From: Mycocentrospora acerina
Taxonomy: Eukaryota; Ascomycota; Dothideomycetes; Pleosporales
Assembly (NCBI GenBank): GCA_022701365.1
Contig: JAKUHH010000239.1
Location: forward strand, 1 to 63,009
Reading direction: 5' to 3'
DNA: 63,009 bases
The translations under genes and the position numbers were made by a program. A model generated the notes under the pieces. It saw nothing but the letters and a program-made list of their open reading frames with translations. It was not told where the DNA came from and searched no databases. Below are positions 12,799-23,294 of this stretch, piece by piece (position 1 is the stretch's first letter; each line of letters opens with the position of its first letter).

Positions 12799-13635
12799 AT
12801 GGAGGACAAAAAAGTTCCCAGTGGTCAACAGAAAGGTTAGGTGATTTCAAGTAATGACTTTGTTTGGCCAAAGCCAGACTTAACCATCCTCTCTACTGGA
12901 TCTCCACATCAATTCTTCCCTGACGCATATCGTCACATTATCCAAGCTACCGAAGTGGGCGAGATCATACGTTACGTAGAGGTGGTTAGACCTTCGGCTC
13001 ACGACCCCCTTGACGGAGTGATACTCTACCGCCGCATCTTTAGATATACACAAGAAAAGAAGTTTACAACATACAAGCACCACATTCCTCTATCTCGTAC
13101 ACATCAGGAGGCAAAATCAATTCATCAAGCGCTGATAGGACACACAATAGATTCTGAGTTGTCTAGCAAGTTCCACAGATGGGAGATAGAGGAGGTATAT
13201 GTCCGAATCTACGACAACAAATTAGACCGTGATAATTCTGTCACTGTGCTTTTACCGTATATCGCTGAAGAGGACGATTTCGACGTAGCCTACAACATAT
13301 CGATGAAGGATTTAGTACAGATGGTTATGTCTGGCAATAACCTTACAAAAGACGTGGTCTGTAACTTTAATACTTTCCAGGATCCTCCTAACAGCGTTAT
13401 TGCTAACTATCTTTAGACCGCCAATATACACAAGGAGTCAGTCAACAGAGCACCTTGCCGGACTTTTGGCTTCTTCTCCAAGCCTTTCGAAGAATTCAAT
13501 CGACCTGTTATTGAACAATTGATGGCGTATGTTCCTGGTACTTGCCCTACTGTTACAGTCAGATTCTTTCAACTTCCAAATATAGGTCTTCCAGAGAAAC
13601 TAGATCTACTCATTTCTGAACCGCAAGGAAACTGA
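12799..13635 (+). pseudogene. Unknown tandem family, copy A (two TAG stops)
   Basis: A single frame from ATG 12799 to TGA 13633-13635 covers 279 codons including two in-frame TAGs, at 12838-12840 (codon 14) and 13414-13416. Between and after these it aligns throughout with the intact copy C: shared blocks are LYRR, HIPLSR, EIEE(V/L)Y(V/I)(R/Q)IYD, a VCNF/VCHF block and a C-terminal (T/Q)TFG(F/L)FS. Copy A carries an extra segment of about 38 residues near its N-terminus that C lacks. No known domain, signal peptide or membrane segment is visible. Apart from the two stops the frame is uninterrupted, so loss of function would be recent; both fit CAG to TAG, though the ancestral codon is not known. 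Confidence 0.7.
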
Positions 13636-14095
13636 TAACAGCACTTTCCAGTTAAGGGTTTTACGTAAGGCGACAGTGATCCCAAGATGTCAGAAGTCGT
13701 CGGACCTACCATGCCACTACTTGTTCATTCATGTCTGACGAAGTGCAAGCTTTATTGCCCAACGATCAAGTGCAGAAGAAGATAAGGATAATTAGGTGGT
13801 ACGAGCAATATCTTTTGTGGCTCACGTATAATATAAAAAATCGAATCAACTGAAACGATTTTCTGTGAAATTTAAAAGGTTGATTTGAAGTTCAAGAAAA
13901 AGACAAAATCAACTCTTTAAACCCATAATTAAACACTGAAAGCAACACATCCTGTCTTTTTCCCTAAGCGGATATTTTCACGACACACCGTCAGCACTTC
14001 ACCGCAGTGCACACATACAATGGTATCTCCGGTTGAGTTAGAGCAGCTGTAAAAGCCGAATCTGAGAAATCTAGCTCCGCATCATCCCAGCGACT
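13636..14095. other. Spacer between tandem copies A and B
   Basis: No supported gene. The decayed N-terminal half of copy B probably begins near 14000, but stops and shifts prevent a confident reading. Confidence 0.4.
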
Positions 14096-14526
14096 GAGGA
14101 GATATACGTCATTATCCTTGACCAAGCCATTTCCGAATCTCAGTCTGCAATCATGCTCCTCCCATCCCAAGTCTTCGCACAGGGCTAGAACCAGATAAAC
14201 CAATTTGCAATAGAGGAGATGCTGAACTTCCTTCTGAACGAGAAGAACCTCTCACGCAACATCATCTGTCACACCCCTAGCTGGAAAACCCTTTACACAG
14301 CATTATCACGAAACTGATGCGTTATGTTAGTCTAGACAAGGCTGGGCTAGGATATCTCCGCTGTAGCATTGAATTCTTCTCAGCCCTGGTTTAGAAAGCG
14401 CTGGGGAAGATTGAAGATAGCTAGATAGCACAATCTATCGTGGCGTGCTTGACAGTTACGCTGGGGTACTACAAACTTCACGAGGAAGGCTTAAGCTAGA
14501 TTTTAGACCAACCACTGGTGTACTAA
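14096..14526 (+). pseudogene. Unknown tandem family, copy B (C-terminal relic)
   Basis: This is the C-terminal half of the copy A/C family. It begins with an EEIYV block equivalent to EEVYV/EELYI, passes an in-frame TAG, keeps an IICH block (VCHF in C), then shifts frame near 14290. After the shift it reads SIITKLMR and later LGYYKLHEEGLS, matching SIVIKLLR and MGFFKLPKEGLS in copy C, with three more TAGs. It ends at TAA 14524-14526. With a frameshift and several stops it is more decayed than copy A. Confidence 0.65.
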
Positions 14527-15421
14527 TGTTGCCCTGCGCACTTCTACTTTTGCAGCTAAACGCTCCTTCTTACCCTCTGTAATACCTTGTGCATAAATAT
14601 CAGATGATAAAAAAAGTCCTGAGTAAAGATTTCAGGAGAGTTGAGAGTAATGTCCTCAATGGTACGTGGAAGATGGAGGGCAAGAGTAGGTACGCCCTTG
14701 TCTGAACTGTCTACTAGAAACAAAAACTACACATGTCTTTCTAATTAATTTTCTATGCCTTTTAACTGTTAGTGCATCTGGTCTAGCATTCCTCTGTGCC
14801 TGCTTTATTCTTGACGATCCGAGCCACTCTAAAGGCAACTCTGTCGCACGTCTTTTGGCTCGTAAGATGCGAGCGCAACGAGTAATGCTGCTAAACAGGG
14901 CAGCATTATCTACTTTAAGAGCTTTTATGTTTTTCTAATATGCAGGCCTTAAGATGCTTACCTCTGTTGTTTAAGATGTTTATTATCACTGCCTAAATCT
15001 ATGAAATGGAGTTGACCTAATTAAACTTCCTCTGAATGTTTTATGGCTGACATTTACCCTCCTAGTGTAGAAACACCCCAATCAAAGCGTAACCTTCGTA
15101 GATTGATTTAATCAAGCAATCTCATGCGAATTAAATCATGCCTATCTCAGTGTTTGTTGCACCCTTTAGTATCACAAGTGCCAAGGAAACACTTCACCTT
15201 CACCATACGCACAACCAATTTCGCAATCCTGTATCTTCGAAACTGTACGTTTTTCTCTACCTGCCTCCATATCTTGCTATTTCCCACCTGAAGTCTCTAT
15301 ATTGTCCACTCACGCTCGCATCCTGCATCTCGGTAACTACGCGATTTGTCTCGTTCATCAATTCCTTGTTCGATTCACCTGACTAGCCACCGGCTTCGTA
15401 CAACTCGACAATCGCCATAAC
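14527..15421. other. Spacer and leader of copy C
   Basis: No gene is supported. The last 200 bases before the ATG at 15422 are C/T-rich, resembling the leader of copy A. Confidence 0.4.
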
Positions 15422-16114
15422 ATGGAAAACACCGAATTTCTTGGAAATCAAAAGATGGTTTGGGTGAGACCTTCAACTAACAGTGATGTCAACGGCGTAA
15501 CTCTCTACCGCCGCCTCTACTCTTACAGAAGCCAGAACGATTTCACGATATACCAGTGTCACATACCACTATCTCGCAATTACAACAAGGCAGATGCCAT
15601 CGAAGATATGCTACATATGGATACCGATGAAAGCCAACTTGCAGAGACATTAGGCGAATCAGAGATAGAAGAACTGTATATCCAGATTTACGACGAGAAC
15701 TACGCCCTTCATCAATCCTTCACAACTCTTCTGCCACCTTCGGTTACAGACAATCTCATTGCAGCTGAATACATGTTGATGAGACGCATGATGAAGACAA
15801 TTTTACTTAGCAACGTTTCCAACGACATAGTCTGCCATTTCCCTGATGTCGACAATGTTTCTGACAGCATCGTCATCAAGCTTTTACGCCAAATCTTTCT
15901 GGACAAGAAATTGCCACCTTCACTATCTCTTCAAACCTTCGGCCTCTTCTCGACGCACATGAGTGAGTCCCAGAAAGACGCTATCAAACACAGCATTGCG
16001 CAATCGCCTGTTACCTACTGTGTTGTCACGATGGGGTTCTTCAAACTTCCAAAAGAGGGTCTGAGCTTGTTGCCACACGAGCTAGACCTTTTTTCCCAAA
16101 GCTTAAGGATCTAA
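15422..16114 (+). CDS. Unknown tandem family, copy C (intact)
   Basis: An uninterrupted 230-residue single-exon frame begins at ATG 15422 in a good fungal context (ATAACATGG). I do not recognise the family. It is predicted soluble and acidic, without signal peptide, membrane segment, zinc-binding cluster or nucleotide-binding motif. Conserved between this copy and relics A and B are LYRR near residue 29, HIPLSR near 47, an EIEELYIQIYDE block near 85, an IVCHF block near 138, and a C-terminal GFFKLPKEGLSLLP segment. It is the only intact member of three tandem copies in 3.3 kb, which suggests a small lineage-specific expansion with loss of the other two. The 5' neighbour region is C/T-rich, as expected for a promoter. 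Real expression is unknown. Confidence 0.75.
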   Translation: MENTEFLGNQKMVWVRPSTNSDVNGVTLYRRLYSYRSQNDFTIYQCHIPLSRNYNKADAIEDMLHMDTDESQLAETLGESEIEELYIQIYDENYALHQSFTTLLPPSVTDNLIAAEYMLMRRMMKTILLSNVSNDIVCHFPDVDNVSDSIVIKLLRQIFLDKKLPPSLSLQTFGLFSTHMSESQKDAIKHSIAQSPVTYCVVTMGFFKLPKEGLSLLPHELDLFSQSLRI

Positions 16115-16919
16115 ATGGCGGAGCGATCCAGTTTGGTCTTATAAGTGAGTCAACCGTGGTATTAGAAAGTTGGAATTTCCGGGATTTAAGTTGCGATCAT
16201 CTGCACGTTCAGGTTTTGCAAATTACATGCTATGATAGTCAGTGACTTGATGCAAGACGAAATCAAAAATAAATAAATGATGGAAGTGGATTGTTTTGTC
16301 AAAGACGAAGCGTATGTGCAAGGTGCTGTTTTTAGCCACTTCAAAGGACTGAGGTTCGAGGTTTTTGATATCTGACATCAATGATAATTAAGTGTGTTTG
16401 ACTGGCTAAGTTGTTCAACTTTTCAATTATCCACTATTGCTTGTGTTAATGAAAAAATATCTTTTTGGAGAGAAGAATAATGTAAGAAAAGTTAAAATGT
16501 TATCAAGTAAAATTTGTCACTTGAGTTGACTCCTATTTATTTGATGTCTATGTTGCAAATTTGATGCGATAGGTCTTAATAGACGAAGTAAACAGTGGGA
16601 TCCATACGAAGCCTTGATAAACGCTACGTAGACACTATCACCTCAGCAAAAAATAGCTTTGAGAATTGTGCTGATGTCGTCCAAACTGTCATAATCGAGG
16701 TTAATTGCGGCACCGGGGGCCATAAGTCGAACGTTAAGATTTTGGCGGTTACCACTGTTTGGAATATGGACGCCCGACAGTTTGACTTAAGCTACATGTT
16801 CATATGATCCTGTATATGTCTCGTTAACCTTTAGACTATCAATCTTATATGAAATTTACCTCTGAGTTCATTTTATCCAACACAGACTACCAGCTGATCC
16901 TTGAGGCGACCTAGCTTGC
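16115..16919. other. Intergenic, no gene seen
   Basis: Contains one 70-codon frame (16595-16807) without recognisable motif. AT-rich otherwise. Confidence 0.4.
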
Positions 16920-17612
16920 CCTGGTCGTCTAGTTTGTACAGCCATTAGCGAATGCAGCTTCACCCCTGCGCGCAGCTGCAACACCGTTTCTGCCAGCCTA
17001 CAAGTAGGGGACTGCGGCCTCACCTGCTACATACCGTAAGGTGCCTTGCCGGCGCAGATATAGATTGTCGACTAAGTACACAGCTTCAGCCGTCCCTTGA
17101 GCAGTTGCATTTAACTATGATTAACAACCTCTGAATTAATAATTACCTTTCTTAGAACAGGTGTATGTGGATGTGTAATCTTCCGAGCTCATATCTATAA
17201 ATTGTGTAAAGTTGATGTAGAGCTGCAGCTAGATAGAACAGAAACATAAAGATTACAAAAGTAGGCTTAAAACAACTCTAAAAGTAATACTCTGCCAGAC
17301 TTATATCCAAACGCAACCTGACAGCTGTGAACAGCACTGCAGCTAGGTTGGTAGTTGGCAGGTATCCAAAGCATCTCTCCTGCATCTGCCATCAACCACC
17401 TCTCTGTGACAAAGATGCGCTTTGCAGGCAACTGAGGAGCAAGGGAAGATGCAGACTGCGCTCTTTGCAGAAGCAGCATCAACCCTCAGTCAGTTTCTAG
17501 GTGTGAGCCGTCCCTTGAGAAGGCCACGCTAGTGACTTCCCTCGTATAGCCTTCGAACGTGTGCAGCAGCTGGCCAGTGTTCGCATCCCACACTCGAACC
17601 GTCCGATCGTAT
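16920..17612 (-). repeat. Left arm of a large inverted repeat (WD40 gene 3' end plus flank)
   Basis: The reverse complement of this stretch matches about 19490-20240 over the end of the WD40 gene and several hundred bases of 3' flank (shared landmarks GCGCGCAGGGGTGAAGCT and GTGCTGTTCACAGCTGTCAG). The arms are diverged and enclose the truncated NACHT-WD40 gene. Confidence 0.8.
17267..17612 (-). pseudogene. C-terminal end of a second NACHT-WD40 gene
   Basis: Leftward from 17612 the sequence encodes the end of a WD40 blade (RVWDANTGQLLHTFEG type), a TGA at about codon 40, and then the tail domain seen at the end of fungal NACHT-WD40 proteins (RIFVTERWL, LWIPANYQPSC, VAFGYKSGRVLLLEL). It stops at 17267. 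Only the last part of the gene exists; its left end meets an oppositely oriented NACHT segment at 17612. The tail reads through cleanly here, while the same tail in the rightward copy has stops. Confidence 0.75.
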
Positions 17613-19955
17613 GAGCACCTCGGGTCTGTCAGATCTCCTGCGCATTGTGACCGATGACAGCCTTAGCCGGCACTCGAAAGTCAAGTGGCTGGTGACAAGC
17701 CGCAATGTGCCGGAGATTGAGCGGTATCTACACACTGACTCGCTGGGTGTGAAAGTCAGTCTGGAGGTCAGCGCTGGTCACGTGTCAAAAGCGGTGGCGG
17801 CGTTTGTAGAGTACAAGGTGCAGCAGCTGGCAGCTGCGCACAAGTATGATGCTGGGTTACAAGTAGAAGTACAGAAGCAGCTCTGCAACAAGGCTGAAGG
17901 CACGTTTTTGTGGGTGTCGCTGGTATGCAAAGAGCTCGAGGGCGTGCCGCTCTTCCGCACGCGGGAGGTGCTGCAGACACTGCCGCTAGGACTCGACCCA
18001 CTATACGACCGGATGATGGCGCAGATTGCGGCGCAGGACGCAAGGACTGCAGAGTACTGTAGGAATGTTCTTCGGACTATCACTCTTGCCTTCCGACTGC
18101 TGCAGCTTGAGGAGCTTGCTGTAGCTGCAGACCTTCCTAAAGATCAGTTTTGCAATGTGCAAGCAGTCGCCGACGTTGTCAGCTGCTGTGGGTCGTTCCT
18201 GACTGTGCGTGAAGGCGTTGTATCCTTCATCTACCTGTCTGCTAAAGACTACTTTGCGCTAGGCAACGGCTGGCAGGTGTTTGATGTCGCGTTTACAGAG
18301 GAGCAGGGACAGCTGACTAACTGCCTGCTGAACGCAATAGACAGCACGCTGTAGAGGGACATGTGCAGCTTGCAAAAGCCAGGAGCGCGCATACAAGACG
18401 TGTTAGCAACAGGACGCGTTAAGAACAGTAGTCTTCTGCAGATTGCATACGCGTGTGAGTACTGGGTTGAGCATCTGCAGGCAAGCGAACGTCATTGCAG
18501 CAGCATCTTAGCAGACAGCAGCAAAGTGCACAGGTTCTTTCAGACGCACCTGCTGCACTAGGTAGAAGCGATAAGCCTGCTGCAAAAGATACCTGAAGCT
18601 ATACTTGCGCTGCAGAAGCTGCAGTTATTACTATCTGTAAGTAAGAGACTAGCCACACAGCAGTACTGTTACTGACTACAGACAAGGGACCCGAGAGTGC
18701 AACGGTGTCAAAAGTTGTCCATGATGCGCTGCGCTTCACAATGTGGAGCGGATCTGGGATCTAAGAAGCACTACTGCAGGTGTACTACGGTGCGCTAGTG
18801 TTTGCACCACGACGAAGCATTGTCCGGGATTAGTTCAGGTGGCAGATGCCAGAGGGAGTGCAGGTGAAGTGTGGGCTCGAGGAAGAGTGGGGACCTCTGC
18901 TGCAGACGCTCGAGGGCCATACGAGCCATGTCAGCAGCGTGGCCTTCTCAGCGACAGGAGATCGACTGGCATCGGGGTCGGGCGATAAGACGGTGCGGGT
19001 GTGGGATGCGAACACTGGCCAGCCGTTGCACACCCTCGAAGGCCATACGAGCTATGTGAGTAGCGTGACCTTCTCAGCGATAGGAGATCGACTGGCATCG
19101 GCTTCACACGATCGGACGGTACAGGTGTGGGATGCGAAGACTGGCCAGCCGATCCACACCCTCAGGGGCCATACGAGCCACGTCACCAGCGTGGCCTTCT
19201 CGGCGATAGGAGATCGACTGGCATCGGCTTCGTGGGATCACACGGTGCGGGTGTGGGATTCAAACACTGGCCAGCTGCTGCACACGCTTAAGGTTCACAC
19301 GAGCTATGTCAGCAGCGTGGCCTTCTCGACGGTAGGATATCGACTGGCATCGGCTTCGAAGGATGGGACGGTGCGGGTGTGGGATACGAACACTGGCCAG
19401 CCGCTGCACACCCTCAAAGGCCATACGAGCTATGTCACCAGCGTGGCCTTCTCGGCTGCAGGAGATCGACTGGCGTCGGCTTCGTGGGATCGGACGGTGC
19501 GAGTGTGGGATTCGAACACTGGCCTGCCGTTGTACACCCTCGAAGGCCATACGAGCTGGGTCAGCAGCGTGGCCTTCTCGGCTGCAGGAGATCGACTGAC
19601 ATCGGCTTCGTGGGATGGGACGGTGCAGGTGTGGGATACGAACACTGGCCAGCTGCTGCACACGCTCAAGGTTCACACGAGCTATGTCACTAGCGTGGCC
19701 TTCTCAAGTGACAGCTCACATCCAGAAACTAAACAAATGTTGATGCTGCCTCTAGGAAGAGCCTAGTCTACATCTTTTCTTGCTCCTCAGTTGCCTGCAA
19801 GGCGCATCTTTGTCACAAAGAGGTAGTTAACAGCAGATGCAGGAGAGATGCTTTGGATACCTGCTAACTACTAACCTAGCTGCAGTGCTGTTCACAGCTG
19901 TCAGGTTGCGTTTAGATCCAGCTCTGGTAGGGCGTTGATACTTGAGCTGTTATAA
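17611..19955 (+). pseudogene. NACHT-WD40 NLR-like gene, 5'-truncated and interrupted
   Basis: The first block (17611-18354) resembles the part of a NACHT domain and winged-helix region after Walker B: KVKWLVTSRN (sensor-like), GTFLWVSLV, LPLGLDPLYDRMM and FIYLSAKDY. Walker A and the N-terminal effector domain are missing; the frame begins at the inverted junction near 17612. It continues past TAG at 18352 and 18559, shifts frame near 18650-18715, then reads YYGALVFAPRRS past two more stops into a WD40 domain (18846-19766) of 42-residue repeats with GH and WD dipeptides. After TAG 19764 the usual C-terminal tail follows (RIFVTKR-stop-LTADAGEMLWIP) with further TAG and TAA. In fungi such proteins (HET-E/HET-D type) act in non-self recognition. 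This copy should be non-functional, though the WD40 block alone is an intact 306-codon frame. Confidence 0.85.
18890..19730 (+). repeat. Tandem 126-bp WD40-coding repeats
   Basis: Six full units and one partial unit of 126 bp (42 codons) encode near-identical WD40 repeats. The blades start with variants of LHTLEGHTSYVSSVAFS and contain DRLASAS and VRVWD. Differences concentrate at a few positions (EG/KG/KV/RG before H, SH/SY/SW after T, HD/WD/KD in the loop). Confidence 0.9.
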
Positions 19956-20240
19956 GCCTACTTTTGTAATCTCTATGTTTCTGTTCAAGTTAACCGCAGT
20001 ACCACACCGACTTTACACAATCTATAGATATAAGCTTCTAACATATACCTGTGCTCAGATAGGCCTCAGGGATGCCTAAAGCTGTCTACTGGTTGATAAT
20101 TGAGATCTGCGTAGGCGAGGTAGCTTGCCGAATCTAGCAGGTGGGGCTGCAAACCCCTGCCTGGGTGCTGGCGGAAATAGCATTGCAGCGCGCAGGGGTG
20201 AAGCTTCGTTCGCCAGTTGCCGTATGTATGATAACAAGGC
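19488..20240 (+). repeat. Right arm of the large inverted repeat
   Basis: Covers the final WD40 blades, the decayed tail and 3' flank of the rightward gene, and matches the reverse complement of 16920-17612. Confidence 0.75.
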
Positions 20241-20289
20241 TGTTGGATATATGCTCACTGGTGCTGTCATCAGAACCAATTAATCTCTA

Positions 20290-21892
20290 TTCCTCTGCTT
20301 CCACGTCAAAGAACCCCTTGCAGTTAGCCCTTAGGTTCATCAGAGGCATCGTTTGAGGGGCGGAGCGGATTTCTTTGTCACCATCGCTGTCACTCTCAAT
20401 TTACTCATCATCATCATCATCTCCTTCGCTATCCCTGTCTCCTTGCGCATCCTCTTCTTGTGCATCTCCTTCTCCATTGGCCGTTTATTCCTCTCCTTTG
20501 TTATACTCTGAAAAAAAAACAGGGATTGGGGATGGAGAGGGTATCAGCATACCAGATGACTGGCCAAACGTATACTTGCTCCACTTCTCTTGCTCCGGTG
20601 TCACTACCTCGCGGATGCGCAGATAGTTACTACGAACTTGTAACAACTAGGCCAGTTCTTCCATAAGAGCAGCGTGCTCAGCCATATCCTGATATAAATC
20701 TTCTAGACGTGCATGATACGCTGGGAGTGTACAATCATCTGCCATAAGGGTAAGAAGAGGCGTGATGTCTTTAAACATGCGCGAAACGAGCGGACTGCAA
20801 GATACAGATCCAGTGTGAGCAGCTTCTTGGTCAGGGCACGCTGTACGTACGTGCTGTAATAAGCGATGTTGGTAAGAGGGCAAAGGTCCTACCACCGAAG
20901 GCATCTTTCAGGTGAAGCCGACGCTTCCCGTGCTTTAACGCACGCTAAAAGAAGATAACGTTATGGTCTCTGTTCTTAGTGCACCCGTTAGGCCAGACGT
21001 CAAGGGACATAGCTTTGTTCAGGTCAACTTTCATCCTTGTAGTCAAGGGCCAACTAGACAAGGTTTGTGGCATGCAGAATCAGAGCGTCTCCGCTGACCA
21101 TAGTTCGGCCTTCAAGGGCAATGGCTCTGGAGCAGCATACTTCCGCCGCCAATGTGGGAAGGTGAGCCACGGATCTTGCACGGCCTCAGTGTTGCACACA
21201 GTGGCTACATGGCGTGTAAACTTCGTCATGACGGTGAGGCCAGCTGCCCAGACTTCAGGCTGCTTCCCCGTACACAAAAACCAGCTGGCCTCCTGGAAAT
21301 TGTACCAGGTGTCACAGTACGTCAGCTTGGCGACTTCCAGCCGATTCTTCTCCTAGTATCGGCTGTTGTCCAGCATGGTCAGCGAGAGTCTAGCCCGCTT
21401 GCTGGCTGGCGCCCCGTTATCACTGTCGCTATCACTTGTATAGTTGTTGATGTTCTCGGCGCGGCGCTCAAGGCTTTGTTCCTGATTGTCAGTGTTGTTA
21501 TCGTCTTCACAGGCCTGCTCTCGCGACTTGCGGACGTACGCGAGCACTGCCTTCTTTAAGCCTCCCAACCTACCCATCTATGCGAGTGCAAGTCCGGGAC
21601 TTCGCACGAAAAACGTCAGCGCAGCTGGTTTCTCTAGATCCTCGTGCCACACGACGTAATGATCATTTGGCTGCTTTATGGCCTGTACGGTCTGCTCCTC
21701 GCACGGGAGGAGAAGATCAAATTGCCCAAATTCATCGCGAAAAGGTGACCCTTTATTTACACAAAAGAGAGGGTGGAAGCGGTGGAGATGACGGGCCGAA
21801 ATGATGGGAACGTGTTTGCCCCTGCGCGCGGTTATAGGGCAGCTGTGCTCAACACTGCGCCCTCCTTGAAAACGGGAACGTCTAGGGAAACT
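20290..21892 (-). pseudogene. Unknown nuclear-type protein relic
   Basis: A leftward frame is open from 21892 and stays protein-like past TAG 21578, TAG 21353, TGA 21080 and another TAG near 20950, then shifts near 20890 into a second frame that continues past a TAG at 20647 to about 20290. Recognisable character: a Ser/Asp-rich, Lys/Arg-flanked segment (SDSDSDNGAPASKRARL, about 21440-21390) that looks like a nuclear localisation region, a Trp-rich middle, and an acidic tail rich in Asp and Glu (20400-20480). I cannot name the family. Lost residues again fit CAG to TAG and CGA to TGA. Between stops the coding quality is good, so it was a protein of at least 500 residues. Confidence 0.5.
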
Positions 21893-22397
21893 TTAACGTA
21901 TCTGCGAACAGCACAGAGTGTACATGCTAGATGGGACAGTAGGTTGGATAGGTCGGGTTTCGCGTCAATATGCGGGCTAACGCACTTGTTCCTGCATGTG
22001 ACGCAATGCCCGTCAAGACCAGACCCTTGTAAAATGTCGGGCGTCACGCGAATCTGGGCGTTGCGCCGCACAGACACGGTGACGTTATCCACTGCGAAGC
22101 GAGACAAGCAACGAAGCGAGACAGATCACGGGTGCCTCAAACTCAAGTCACATTTACAATGCAGCAACGTCTGTTTTTGAATATTCTTGCGATAATAATA
22201 TACATGAGCTCCTTAAGAATAATTCTCGCGTTTCAGAATCAAGAATTACTAGTCTACGGTATTCTTTACGTCTCACCGACGAGAGCATCCTGTTCGGTTA
22301 TTCAAGACACCGTAGTCTACAACAACACGCCGTAGCCAACTGCAACTCTAGATCTGATAGAACTGTCCGATACATGTACTCGATCCAGCTAGAACGT
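21893..22397. other. Intergenic with one arm of a short inverted duplication
   Basis: 22075-22175 is the reverse complement of about 24170-24275 (shared landmarks GTCTCGCTTCG twice, and CATTTACAATG followed by CAACGTCTG). No intact gene is supported. Confidence 0.55.
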
Positions 22398-22784
22398 TCA
22401 ACGGCTATAATTGCCCGTATGACTGCCGAAGAAAGCAGGAATATGCGACGTTGCCACCCCGGTCGGTACGTGAAAATGCGGCGGCTTGTGTGGTCTAGCG
22501 GACTGGGGTCGCTGCAGCGTGAGGCGGTAAGCTAGTGATGGTATTAACTTGATCCGGATAAGATAGCCAAAGTCAAACATCTGCAGGATGAACTTAACAA
22601 GTGCTTCCTCCTCCCATATAGTGAGATACTGCTTGTCTTGGGCCTTTTGCTCTAGCGATCGTTGGCCTTGCGAAAGATGGTGGGCTGTAGAGTGAGAAAC
22701 TTCCCTATGGTCTGCGAGAGCGCGGTAAGAGAATGGGACACCTGGAGAAACCCCTTCTGCCAATGCACGACTCACCATGTCCAT
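22398..22784 (-). pseudogene. Fot1/pogo transposase N-terminal fragment
   Basis: The 128-codon frame carries the N-terminal DNA-binding region of pogo/Fot1-like transposases: a psq-type helix-turn-helix (GVPFSYRALADH), then the CENP-B/Tc5-type start WEEEALVKFILQM and IPSLAYRLTLQRP. It ends abruptly in unrelated sequence; the DDE catalytic domain is absent, and no matching terminal repeats are visible. It belongs to the same broad family as the element at 57.5-59.3 kb but is a different sequence. Confidence 0.7.
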
Positions 22785-23294
22785 ACCTGTTGAAGTGCTG
22801 TGGTGGGTGGTGGTGGTGGTAACGGATGGATGAGCGCGGCAGCAACCCTGTTGCTGCAGCCGAGCCGGTGGAGCTGACTTCTGGAACGCCTCCCAGATCC
22901 GGCTATTTGTTTTACTGAGCCGGAAGCACCAAGAGCCTAGGCAGCCATCGAGGCAGCATAACTGTATCCTCTATGCGGTCACCATGTCCTTACTATGGTA
23001 CCAGGCATGAGTATTGTCGGTGGGGAAGTAACAGGGATTGGAAATTGAATTGCAGCTAGACTACTTTGTCAGCAGTCCTAATCACATCTTGATTTGTGCG
23101 AGAGTCATGTTGTAATTTAAAAAATACCCAGAGACAATTTAAATTGTTAAAACACCACCCCAATGTACAATGCTTTGCCTCTCTACCGATAATACTTTCG
23201 CCTGGTACCATAGTACTTTCTTGAACGCTTTGCATCCTCGCATCCTCGCCTCCTCGCCTCCTCGCATCTGCGCACGCTTTCATAGGCATCAACC
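22785..23294. other. Promoter region of the TPR-RING gene
   Basis: No gene seen. Just upstream of the ATG, 23230-23270 holds a short tandem of CCTCGC(C/A)T units in a C/T-rich leader, probably the core promoter/5' UTR. Confidence 0.5.

Noticed and set aside
16595..16807. 70-codon frame as a small gene
   Set aside because: No motif, leader or homologous copy; isolated in AT-rich sequence.
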